64,000 nt of DNA from positions 1 through 64,000 of the forward strand of contig NZ_JAHIAB010000012.1 in NCBI RefSeq assembly GCF_018760365.1. Direction: 5' to 3'. This DNA comes from Pseudooceanicola endophyticus (GTDB taxonomy: Bacteria > Pseudomonadota > Alphaproteobacteria > Rhodobacterales > Rhodobacteraceae). Positions 24,548-31,427 of this stretch are shown here, piece after piece. Within the stretch, counting starts at the first letter, position 1. Each line of letters opens with the position of its first letter. The notes under the pieces were generated by a model. That model was not told where the DNA came from. It searched no databases and saw only the letters and a list, made by a program, of their open reading frames with translations. A program made the position numbers and the translations under genes.

Positions 24548-24809
24548 GGTGCAAAAGTCCTGAAATCCTGCATCCCGCCGGAACGTCCCGGCCCCGGATG
24601 ACGGTTGCGTGATGGAAATTTATGCGGTCGCCGCTTGTTTCGGCTCCCCCGCGGAAATGTTCAGTTATGTTTTGTGTCGAAAATTTTTGGCCTTTGTCAA
24701 GTTCGCATATGTGTGCTTTTGTTCGTATTGGGGCAGGATGTCCCAAAAACAAACAAGAAGAAACGCGATCCCGCCCGCCTGCGGGCGCCACAGCAACAGG
24801 GAAGTTCAG
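24548..24809. promoter_or_regulatory. Divergent regulatory region between flavin monooxygenase and ABC importer genes
   Basis: The region is 262 bases with an AT-rich core (24655-24735). It holds TGTTCA at 24658-24663, TTTTGTG at 24670-24676 and TTTTGTTCG at 24717-24725, all resembling elements in the deoR and isochorismatase promoter regions. No hexamer pair is good enough to name a promoter. A frame open through this region joins the binding protein but carries no family sequence. Confidence 0.5.
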
Positions 24810-26090
24810 ATGAAAAGATTGTCCTCTCTCCGGTGCCTCGCCCTGGCGTCGGCCTCGGTCGCGGCCCTTGCGGCACCGGCGCTCGCCGATCAGTCGCTCA
24901 AGGGGGTGACGCTGACGCTGGCCTCCCAGAACGACCAGTTCGCCGCCGTCCTGGCCGAAATGGCCCCCGAATTCGAAGCCGCCACCGGCGCCAAGCTGAA
25001 GGTCGACATCCTCGACTACGGTTCGCTGCTGACCAAGACCACCGCCGATTTCGTCGGCCAGACCGGCAGCTACGACCTGGTGACCATGGATATCGTCTGG
25101 GCCGGGCAATATGCCGAGAACGGCTATACCGTCGATCTGACCGACTGGATCGCCCGCGACAAGGACGAGATCGACACCGACGACATCTATCCCGTGCTGA
25201 TGCAGGCGCTTGGGCAATACGACGGCAAGCAGGTGGCCTTTCCCTTCGCCGGCTATGCCAACGTGCTGGCCTATCGCAAGGATCTGCTTGAGAAGGCCGG
25301 CCTGGGCGTGCCGACCACGCCCGAGGAATTCACCGCCGCCGCGCTGAAGATGACCGACCCCGCGGCCGGCGTCTACGGCTTCGTCGCCAACGGCCAGAAG
25401 GGCGCCGCCGGGGCGCAGGACTGGATGCAGTACAACGCCCAGATGGGCGGCGCGATCATGGGGCCGGACGGCAAGCCGGACCTGAACTCCGACGCCAATA
25501 TCCACAGCCTTCAGGTCTACAAGGAACTGTTCGACAAGGCCGCGCCTCCGGGGGCGGCGAATTACGACTGGGGCGGGCGCGAGGAAAGCTTCCGCCAGGG
25601 GATCGCGGCGATGATGCAGACCTGGTCGGTGGGCGCACCCGGCTATTACGATCCCGCCTCCTCCAAGGTGGTCGATACTGTGGGCATCGCGCTGGCGCCC
25701 TCCGAGAACACCGAGGAACCCTCCTACGGGGTCGGCGGCTGGGGCATCGCCATCAACGCCGGCATCTCCGAAAAGCAGAAGGAGGCCGCCTGGGAATACA
25801 TCAAGTGGATGACCTCGAAACCCGTCCACAAGGAGATGATCCTGAAGGGCTCGGGCTCGTTCCTGAGGAAATCCGAGATGGCCGACCCCGAGCTGAAGGC
25901 CAAGTTCCCCTTCCTGCCGATCCTCGAGAAGACCTTTGAGAACGGCGATGGCAGCTACCGCCCGCGCATCCCCGAATACCCCGAGATCCAGGACCTGCTG
26001 GGCACCGCGGTGAACGCCGTTCTGGTGGGCGACGAGGATCCGAAGGCGGCGCTGGACGCTGCGCAGAAAGAGGCGCTGGACCTCTTCTGA
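24810..26090 (+). CDS. ABC sugar importer, extracellular solute-binding protein (family 1)
   Basis: The protein has 426 residues from ATG 24810 with an AGGGAA ribosome site. Residues 1-27 are a Sec signal peptide (ending AAPALA-DQSLKG). The mature part is a type 1 sugar-binding protein: ASQNDQFAAVLAEMAPEFEAATG, a YDLVTMDIVWAGQYAENGYTVDLTDWI segment, VAFPFAGYANVLAYRKDLLEKAG and GGWGIAINAGISEKQKEAAWEYIKWM. It binds a sugar, polyol or glycoside in the periplasm and works with the two permeases that follow and the ATPase at 27890-28987. A GC hairpin lies between it and the first permease gene. Confidence 0.94.
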   Translation: MKRLSSLRCLALASASVAALAAPALADQSLKGVTLTLASQNDQFAAVLAEMAPEFEAATGAKLKVDILDYGSLLTKTTADFVGQTGSYDLVTMDIVWAGQYAENGYTVDLTDWIARDKDEIDTDDIYPVLMQALGQYDGKQVAFPFAGYANVLAYRKDLLEKAGLGVPTTPEEFTAAALKMTDPAAGVYGFVANGQKGAAGAQDWMQYNAQMGGAIMGPDGKPDLNSDANIHSLQVYKELFDKAAPPGAANYDWGGREESFRQGIAAMMQTWSVGAPGYYDPASSKVVDTVGIALAPSENTEEPSYGVGGWGIAINAGISEKQKEAAWEYIKWMTSKPVHKEMILKGSGSFLRKSEMADPELKAKFPFLPILEKTFENGDGSYRPRIPEYPEIQDLLGTAVNAVLVGDEDPKAALDAAQKEALDLF

Positions 26091-26099
26091 GGTCCCGCC

Positions 26100-26119
26100 C
26101 GGGGGCCCTGCGGCCCCCG
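26100..26119 (+). other. Intercistronic GC hairpin between binding protein and permease genes
   Basis: CGGGGGCC (26100-26107) pairs with GGCCCCCG (26112-26119) over a CTGC loop. No T run follows. Hairpins at this position often stabilise the upstream mRNA so that binding protein is made in excess over permease; that role is inferred. Confidence 0.6.
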
Positions 26120-26139
26120 CCCCGCCTGAAGGAGTCCCC

Positions 26140-27075
26140 ATGAGCGACCTGTCCCTCCCGGTGCCCGCGCGCGCGCTGAGCCCCTTGGGTTTTTACCAGC
26201 GGCGGCGCTGGTTCCTGGTCGCCATGGCGGCCCCGGCGCTGGCCTATATCCTTGTGGTGGCGGTCTGGCCGATCCTTCAGGGCATGTATTTCAGCCTCTT
26301 CGACTACAACCTGCTGAAGCCCCACCGCACGAAATTCGTCGGGCTTCAGAACTACCTTGAGGTCTTCGACACCCCCGCCAACCGCGCCGCCTTCGTCAAC
26401 ACCGTGATCTTCACCGCCGCCGCCGTCACGATCGAGCTGGTCCTGGGCTTTGGCCTGGCGCTGGCGCTTTGGCGCGACAGCCGCTTCAACCGGATCGCCC
26501 TGGCGCTGGTGCTGGTGCCGGTGACGATTACGCCGCTGGTGGTCGGGCTGATCTGGCGGGCGCTGCTGCTGCCCGATTTCGGGCTGCTGGGCTACTGGCT
26601 GGCGCACTGGGGCCTGAGCGACCCGCGCGGCCTGCTGGCCGATCCGCACAGCGCGCTGGCCACGCTGATCGCCATCGATGTCTGGGAATGGACCCCGATG
26701 ATGGCGCTGATCCTGCTGGCGGGGCTGAAATCCCTGCCCTCCGACATCCTTGAGGCCTCGCGCACCGATGGCGCCACGGGCTGGCAGCGGGTGCGCCTGA
26801 TCGTGCTGCCGCTGATGCTGCCGGCAGTGCTGCTGGCGCTGATGATCCGCTCGGTCGATGCCTTCCGGGTCTTTGACAGCGTCTATGTCACCACCGGCGG
26901 CGGCCCCGGCAACAGCACCAACACGCTGATGCTTCAGGCGGTGAAGGAGGGGCTTCAGTTCTTCGACATCGGCGCCGCCTCGACGCTGGGCAACGTGACG
27001 CTGCTGTGCATCGCGCTGATCGCGGGCGGGCTGATCGCCGTCATCCGCCGCGCCGACCGGAGAGCCAACGGATGA
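26140..27075 (+). CDS. ABC sugar importer permease 1 (MalF/UgpA type)
   Basis: The 311-residue membrane protein has six predicted helices, the first near residues 25-45. The ABC permease coupling loop (EAA motif) reads EASRTDGATGWQRVRLIVLPLM (about 207-228). It forms the heterodimeric channel with the next gene product, whose start overlaps its stop by 4 bases (ATGA). An AAGGAG ribosome site precedes the start. Confidence 0.94.
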   Translation: MSDLSLPVPARALSPLGFYQRRRWFLVAMAAPALAYILVVAVWPILQGMYFSLFDYNLLKPHRTKFVGLQNYLEVFDTPANRAAFVNTVIFTAAAVTIELVLGFGLALALWRDSRFNRIALALVLVPVTITPLVVGLIWRALLLPDFGLLGYWLAHWGLSDPRGLLADPHSALATLIAIDVWEWTPMMALILLAGLKSLPSDILEASRTDGATGWQRVRLIVLPLMLPAVLLALMIRSVDAFRVFDSVYVTTGGGPGNSTNTLMLQAVKEGLQFFDIGAASTLGNVTLLCIALIAGGLIAVIRRADRRANG

Positions 27076-27893
27076 TCGCCTCGGACCGCCGCAGCATCCG
27101 GATGGAGCGCCTCGTGGTCAGCCTGGCCATCGTGCTGGCGCTGGTGCCCTTCCTGTGGCTGGCGGCCACCGCCTACAAGCCCGGGCGCGACATCTTCGCC
27201 ATCCCGCCCACCCTGCTCTTTTCCCCGACGTTGGAGAATTTCCGCAAGGTTCTGACGCTCTTCGACGTGCCGGCGCTGCTGATCAACAGCCTGAAGATCG
27301 CCGGGACCTCGGCGCTGCTGTCGCTGCTGGTGGGGGTGCCGGCGGGCTATGCGCTGGCACGCGCGCGCAGCCGCTGGGCGATGGGGCTGGCCTATTTCTT
27401 CATGGCGATCCGCATGGTGCCCCCGGCGGCGACGCTGATCCCCTTCTACCTGATGATGCGCGACATCGGCTTGCTGGGCCAGTGGATCAGCGTCGCGCTG
27501 ATCAACACCACGCTGAACGCCGCCTTCGTCACCTGGATGATGTTCTCCTACTTCCGCAGCCTCCCGAAAGAGCTGGAAGAGGCCGCGATGACCGATGGCT
27601 GCACCCAGTTCGGCGCCTTCTTCAAGATCGCCTTGCCGGCGGTGCGCCCCGGCATCATCGCCGCGGTGATGTTCTGCATCCTGTTCTCGTGGAACGATTT
27701 CCTGTTCGCCATGTTCCTGACCCGGCTGGAGGACAAGCCGATTTCGGTGGCGCTTCTGTCAGCCTACGGCACCAAGGACATCACCTGGGGCACGCTGGGG
27801 GCGCTGGCGCATTTCTCGACCCTGCCGATCGTCGTCATCGTGCTGGGGCTGAACCGCTACTTCGTGCAGGGGCTGACCCGGGGCATCCACTAG
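27072..27893 (+). CDS. ABC sugar importer permease 2 (MalG/UgpE type)
   Basis: The 273-residue membrane protein starts at ATG 27072, overlapping the previous stop; an in-frame earlier start inside permease 1 is rejected. The coupling loop is EEAAMTDGCTQFGAFFKIALPAVRPG. It ends with the usual NRYFVQGLTRGIH. Its stop codon overlaps, on the opposite strand, the stop codon of the cognate ATPase gene, a convergent arrangement. Confidence 0.94.
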   Translation: MIASDRRSIRMERLVVSLAIVLALVPFLWLAATAYKPGRDIFAIPPTLLFSPTLENFRKVLTLFDVPALLINSLKIAGTSALLSLLVGVPAGYALARARSRWAMGLAYFFMAIRMVPPAATLIPFYLMMRDIGLLGQWISVALINTTLNAAFVTWMMFSYFRSLPKELEEAAMTDGCTQFGAFFKIALPAVRPGIIAAVMFCILFSWNDFLFAMFLTRLEDKPISVALLSAYGTKDITWGTLGALAHFSTLPIVVIVLGLNRYFVQGLTRGIH

Positions 27894-28987
27894 ATCCGCT
27901 TGCCGGTCGCGGGGTCGAAGAAATGCAGCCGCGCGGCATCGGGGGTCAGCCGGATCGGCGTGCCCGGACGCAGCGGCGCCGTCGCCGGAAGCGAGACCCT
28001 GAGCCGCAGCGCCGACAGGTCGGCGCCGTCCTGATCGGCCTGTCCGCGCACCAGCGCTCCCTCCGGCAGGGCGACATGGGCCAGAAGGCTTGCCCCCAGA
28101 TCCTCGACGAAGGCGACCTCTCCGTGCAGCGGCCCCTCCGCATCCTGCACCAGCGCCTCCGGACGGATGCCCGCGATCACCGGGCCCGGGCGCGGCGGCC
28201 GGGGCAGCGCGATCTCGGCCTGCCCGGTGCGCAGCCGGTCGCCTTCGATGGTGCCGGACAGAAAGCTCATCGGCGGCGTGCCGATGAAGCTGGCCACGAA
28301 CAGATCCGCCGGGGCATCGTAAAGCCGGCGCGGCGTGTCCAGCTGCAACAGCTCTCCGGCATTCATCACCGCCACCCGGTCGCCCATGGTCATCGCCTCG
28401 ACCTGATCATGGGTCACGTAGACCGTCGTCACCCCCGAGGCCCGCTGAAGCCGTGCCACATCCGCCCGCATCTGCGCCCGAAGACGCGCATCGAGGTTCG
28501 ACAGCGGCTCGTCCATCAGGAAGGCCTGCGGCGTGCGCACCAGCGCCCGGCCCATCGCCACCCGCTGCCGCTGCCCCCCCGACAGCTGCCCGGGCTTGCG
28601 CGCCAGATGCGCGTCCAGTTCCAGCAGCCGGGCGGTTTCCTGCACCCGCGCGGCGATCTCGGCCTTGGCCATGCCGCGCACCTTCAGCCCGAAGCCGATG
28701 TTCTGCGCCACCGTCAGATGCGGATAAAGCGCGTAGCTCTGGAACACCATCGCGATATCGCGGTCCCTGGGCGCCAGATCGTTGGAGCGGACGCCCCCGA
28801 TCATCAGGTCCCCGCCCGAGATTTCCTCCAGCCCTGCAATCATCCTGAGCGCCGTCGACTTGCCGCAGCCCGAGGGGCCGACCAGCACCAGGAACTCGCC
28901 CTCGCGGATCGTCATGTCGAGGCCGCGAATGGCGGTATAGCCGTCGGGATAGCTTTTCGTGACCCCGCGAAACTCGATCTCGGACAT
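27890..28987 (-). CDS. ABC sugar importer ATP-binding protein (MalK/UgpC type)
   Basis: The 365-residue ATPase has Walker A GPSGCGKST (38-46), the Q loop in MVFQSYALYPHLTV, the signature LSGGQRQRV, Walker B FLMDEPLSNLDARLR and the switch His in VYVTHDQVEAMTMGDRVAVM. A C-terminal TOBE-type domain (IAGIRPEAL) is the regulatory region of MalK relatives. The start is ATG 28987; the frame is open further upstream through the divergent region but has no family sequence there. It is transcribed against its permease genes and shares 4 bases of stop codons with them, from a promoter region that carries TGTTCG elements. Confidence 0.94.
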   Translation of the reverse strand: MSEIEFRGVTKSYPDGYTAIRGLDMTIREGEFLVLVGPSGCGKSTALRMIAGLEEISGGDLMIGGVRSNDLAPRDRDIAMVFQSYALYPHLTVAQNIGFGLKVRGMAKAEIAARVQETARLLELDAHLARKPGQLSGGQRQRVAMGRALVRTPQAFLMDEPLSNLDARLRAQMRADVARLQRASGVTTVYVTHDQVEAMTMGDRVAVMNAGELLQLDTPRRLYDAPADLFVASFIGTPPMSFLSGTIEGDRLRTGQAEIALPRPPRPGPVIAGIRPEALVQDAEGPLHGEVAFVEDLGASLLAHVALPEGALVRGQADQDGADLSALRLRVSLPATAPLRPGTPIRLTPDAARLHFFDPATGKRI

Positions 28988-29185
28988 GGGCGTGCTCCGC
29001 TGTGTTCGATTTTGTGATTTGCGTGCGGAGCCCGGTAGAGCCCCGGGAAATATGCACTCTTCAGGCAGGCTAAGCCGGTTCAGCAGGCACTGCAAGCAAA
29101 GCTGTGTTCGAAAATGTTGTATAATGTTGTTTTCGGGAAAACCGGGCAGTAACCTCGCAGCATCCTGACGGAAAGGCGTGCGCCC
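28988..29185. promoter_or_regulatory. Divergent regulatory region between ABC ATPase and isochorismatase-fold genes
   Basis: A 10-base element CTGTGTTCGA occurs twice, at 29000-29009 next to the ATPase gene and at 29102-29111 next to the hydrolase gene. A perfect -10 box TATAAT (29120-29125) on the plus strand lies between two copies of AATGTTGT (29113-29120 and 29123-29130, 10 bases apart). No good -35 box is present. A protein bound to the repeats would cover the -10 box, as expected for a DeoR-type repressor. Confidence 0.62.
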
Positions 29186-29902
29186 ATGACCCCTGCCGAT
29201 CCCTCCGGCACCGGCGGCCCGCAGGCCGGGCCGGTGCCCGGCCTCTATCCCTGGCCCTTCGACGGTGACCTGCGCCCCGACAACACCGCCCTTCTGGTGA
29301 TCGGAATGCAGCGCGATTACCTCTGCGCCGGGGGCTGGCTGGACTGCGCGGGCCATGACATCGCGCCGCTGGCCGCCCTGAGCGCGCCGCTGGGCAGCAC
29401 GCTCTCGGCGCTGCGCCGCGCCGGGCTGGCCGTGCTGCACCTGCGCGAGGGGCACCGCCCCGACCTGAACGACCTGCCCGAGACCAAGCGCTGGCGCTCG
29501 GCCCGGATGGGCGCCGAGATCGGCCACCCCGGTCCGCTGGGGCGCCATCTGGTGCGTGGCGCGCCCGGAACTGATCTGGTGCTGCCCGCCCTGCCCGGAG
29601 AGGACATCATCGAGGTCACCGGGCGCAGCGGCTTCTACGGCACGGACCTTGATGCCCTGCTGCGGCTGCGCGGCCTGCGCAATCTGGTGCTGGCCGGCGC
29701 GCTGACCGACGGCATGGTCCAGGCCACCCTGCGCGAGGCCAATGACCGCGGCTACGAATGCCTCGTGCTGGAGGATCTCTGCGCCAGCACAAGCCCCGCC
29801 CAGCACGCCGAACAGATCCGCATGTTCGCGCTGGCCGGCGGGCTGTGGGGATCGGTCGGACGCAGCGCCGATCTGCTGGCCGCGCTGGAGGACCCCCGGT
29901 GA
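29186..29902 (+). CDS. Isochorismatase-fold protein lacking the catalytic triad (pseudoenzyme)
   Basis: The 238-residue protein aligns end to end with the next gene product and shares long blocks such as REGHRPDLNDL, KRWRSAR and GAEIGHPGPLGR. That pattern resembles biuret/ureidoacrylate amidohydrolases. Yet all three catalytic residues of the family are replaced: the nucleophile-activating Asp is G40 (VIGMQRDY), the Lys is V144 (EVTGRSGF) and the nucleophilic Cys is M177 (LTDGMVQAT). The frame is intact and has no stops, so it is maintained as a protein. I infer a structural or regulatory partner for the active copy, possibly a mixed oligomer. Its TGA overlaps the GTG start of the active copy. 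Confidence 0.88.
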   Translation: MTPADPSGTGGPQAGPVPGLYPWPFDGDLRPDNTALLVIGMQRDYLCAGGWLDCAGHDIAPLAALSAPLGSTLSALRRAGLAVLHLREGHRPDLNDLPETKRWRSARMGAEIGHPGPLGRHLVRGAPGTDLVLPALPGEDIIEVTGRSGFYGTDLDALLRLRGLRNLVLAGALTDGMVQATLREANDRGYECLVLEDLCASTSPAQHAEQIRMFALAGGLWGSVGRSADLLAALEDPR

Positions 29903-30612
29903 CCGTCCCCGCCCGCCCCTACGACTGGCCCCTGTCCGGCACGCCCGGCCCCGCCGATACCGCGCTGATCCTGATCGACATGCAGATCGACTTCTGCGGC
30001 GAGGGCGGCTTTGCCCATCAGGCGGGATCGGATTTCGCCCTGCTTCAGGCCACCATCGCCCCGACCCGCCGGGTGCTTCGGGCCTTCCGCGCGGCCGGCC
30101 ACTTCATCCTGCACACCCGCGAGGGGCACCGCCCCGATCTGAGCGACCTGAACGACAACAAGCGCTGGCGCTCGGCGCGCGCGGGGGCCGAGATCGGCAG
30201 CCCCGGCCCCTGCGGGCGGATGCTGACGCGGGGCGAACCCGGCTGGCAGATCGTGCCAGAACTTGTGCCACTGCCCACAGAGCCGGTGATCGACAAGCCC
30301 GGCAAGGGTGCCTTCCACGCCACCGACCTGGATCACCTGCTGCGCCGGCGGGGCATCCGCAACCTGGTCTTTGCCGGCGTGACCTCGGATTGCTGCGTGC
30401 ACACCACCATGAGCGAGGCCTGCGATCGCGGCTACGACTGCCTGCTGCTGGAGGATTGCACGGCCTCGGTCCTGACCGCCCATCACGCCACGATCCTCAA
30501 CCTGACCCTGCGCGATCACGGGCTGTTCGGCGCCGTCACAACCTCCACGGCGGTGCTGGAGGCCCTGCCGGCACCGACCAATGCCCCCTCTGGGGCACCG
30601 GATCCCTTGTAA
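29899..30612 (+). CDS. Isochorismatase-family cysteine hydrolase (biuret/ureidoacrylate amidohydrolase-like), GTG start
   Basis: The 237-residue protein has the complete triad: D27 (LILIDMQIDF), K133 (VIDKPGKGAF) and C166 (GVTSDCCVHTT). The REGHRPDLSDL, GAEIGSPGPCGR and RGEPGWQIVPEL blocks resemble biuret hydrolase and RutB-like enzymes, which hydrolyse carbamoyl or ureido bonds to free ammonia and CO2. I start it at GTG 29899, because GTGA overlaps the upstream stop and the protein then aligns with its inactive neighbour; the next upstream ATG lies in frame within the neighbour gene and adds non-homologous residues. Together with two amidohydrolases and two oxygenase-type proteins it suggests breakdown of a nitrogen-rich ring compound. 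Confidence 0.9.
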   Translation: MTVPARPYDWPLSGTPGPADTALILIDMQIDFCGEGGFAHQAGSDFALLQATIAPTRRVLRAFRAAGHFILHTREGHRPDLSDLNDNKRWRSARAGAEIGSPGPCGRMLTRGEPGWQIVPELVPLPTEPVIDKPGKGAFHATDLDHLLRRRGIRNLVFAGVTSDCCVHTTMSEACDRGYDCLLLEDCTASVLTAHHATILNLTLRDHGLFGAVTTSTAVLEALPAPTNAPSGAPDPL

Positions 30613-30801
30613 AACCCCTCCTTTGGCATCAATATGGTGCGCAGATGAACAACACGCAGTTAATTTGTGTCATTTGTGCTATTTTGTGAAAAACAGAAGA
30701 CAATGAAGAGCGTCTAATCCTCCGTCGGTGCTGGGGCTATCTAGGCTTCACAAGACGCAACACACCGCGTCACACCAGAACCCTCACGAAGGATGACCGA
30801 A
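30613..30801 (+). promoter_or_regulatory. Regulatory region with three TTTGTG direct repeats upstream of a small secreted protein
   Basis: ATTTGTG at 30663-30669, ATTTGTG at 30672-30678 and TTTTGTG at 30682-30688 are spaced 9 and 10 bases apart, so they face one side of the helix. The repeats are about 115 bases upstream of the small secreted protein start. The remaining 100 bases hold no recognisable element. No terminator for the preceding hydrolase gene is obvious. Confidence 0.5.
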
Positions 30802-31110
30802 ATGAAACTCGCAGCTTCTGCCCTGACCGCCCTGATCGTCGCCACCACTGCCGGCGCCGCTTTCGCCAACACCGATGACGCCACCTACAGCAGCGTCCAG
30901 GTTCCCACCGCCTCCGTCTATGCCTCGCCGGAAAACGAAGGCATCGCCTCGGCCACGGTGACCGTGACCTCCGGCACGGCCCACGAAGTCGCCGCCTCGC
31001 ATCTGAACACCTCGGCCCGCGAAAACCGCGACCTGGCGCTGAACGACGAATTCACCGTCACCAGCTTCCCGCGCCCCGACGTGCCCTACCTGGCCTCCTC
31101 GGGCCGGTAA
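30802..31110 (+). CDS. Small secreted protein of unknown function
   Basis: A 102-residue protein begins with a clear Sec signal peptide (about 22 residues, MKLAASALTALIVATTAGAAFA). The mature part of 80 residues is polar, rich in Ser, Thr, Ala and Asn, without Cys. I do not recognise it. The start at 30802 is chosen because AAGG ends 9 bases before it, whereas the ATG at 30793 touches that site directly. It probably stands alone: a repeat-bearing promoter region precedes it and a GC-rich hairpin region with T5 follows. A periplasmic or outer-surface role is all that can be said. Confidence 0.75.
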   Translation: MKLAASALTALIVATTAGAAFANTDDATYSSVQVPTASVYASPENEGIASATVTVTSGTAHEVAASHLNTSARENRDLALNDEFTVTSFPRPDVPYLASSGR

Positions 31111-31427
31111 GCTTCACGTCCGGGCCGCAAGGCCCCGCACGGCAATTCCCCCCGGTCTCCCGACCGGTCGTCCCCTGGCGGGGCGGCCGGACGGGGCCGG
31201 GGGTTTTTCGTTTCCGTCCCCCGCAACGCCCCTGCCCATTCGGACCGCCCTGTCCGAAACCGGGGTCCGGCACGGACGCCCGGTGCTCAGGACTTGTGCA
31301 AAAACCGCCCGTTGCGGGACCTCTGAGCCATTTTGATCAAATTATGAAACCCTGACACGGCAAGGCCCTTTACAGGCGCGCACCCGGTGGACTGCACTTG
31401 GGAAGCGAGGGCAATCAGGGGATTTAC
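31111..31427. other. 317-bp intergenic region before the polyamine-type ABC operon
   Basis: The left part carries the possible terminator above. At 31332-31341 there is a perfect TTTGATCAAA palindrome, about 90 bases upstream of the ATPase start, which may be an operator. I found no convincing -35/-10 pair and no coding sequence. Confidence 0.5.
31148..31208 (+). terminator. Possible terminator after the small secreted protein gene
   Basis: CCCCCGG (31149-31155) can pair with CCGGGGG (31197-31203) across an internally structured GC-rich loop, and T5 follows at 31204-31208. The long loop makes this less certain than a simple hairpin. A shorter stem (31184-31188 with 31195-31199) is an alternative. 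Confidence 0.45.

Noticed and set aside
27890-29806. A 638-codon frame extending the ABC ATPase upstream
   Set aside because: The extra 273 residues cross a clear divergent promoter region and the antisense of the isochorismatase-fold gene. ABC family sequence begins at ATG 28987.
29186-29902. Pseudogene call for the triad-less isochorismatase-fold gene
   Set aside because: The frame is full length with no stops or frameshift, keeps many conserved blocks and is coupled to the next gene. It is better described as a pseudoenzyme than as a decayed gene.
31332-31341. FNR/Anr-type box
   Set aside because: The FNR site needs TTGAT-N4-ATCAA. TTTGATCAAA has the halves overlapping and so does not fit.
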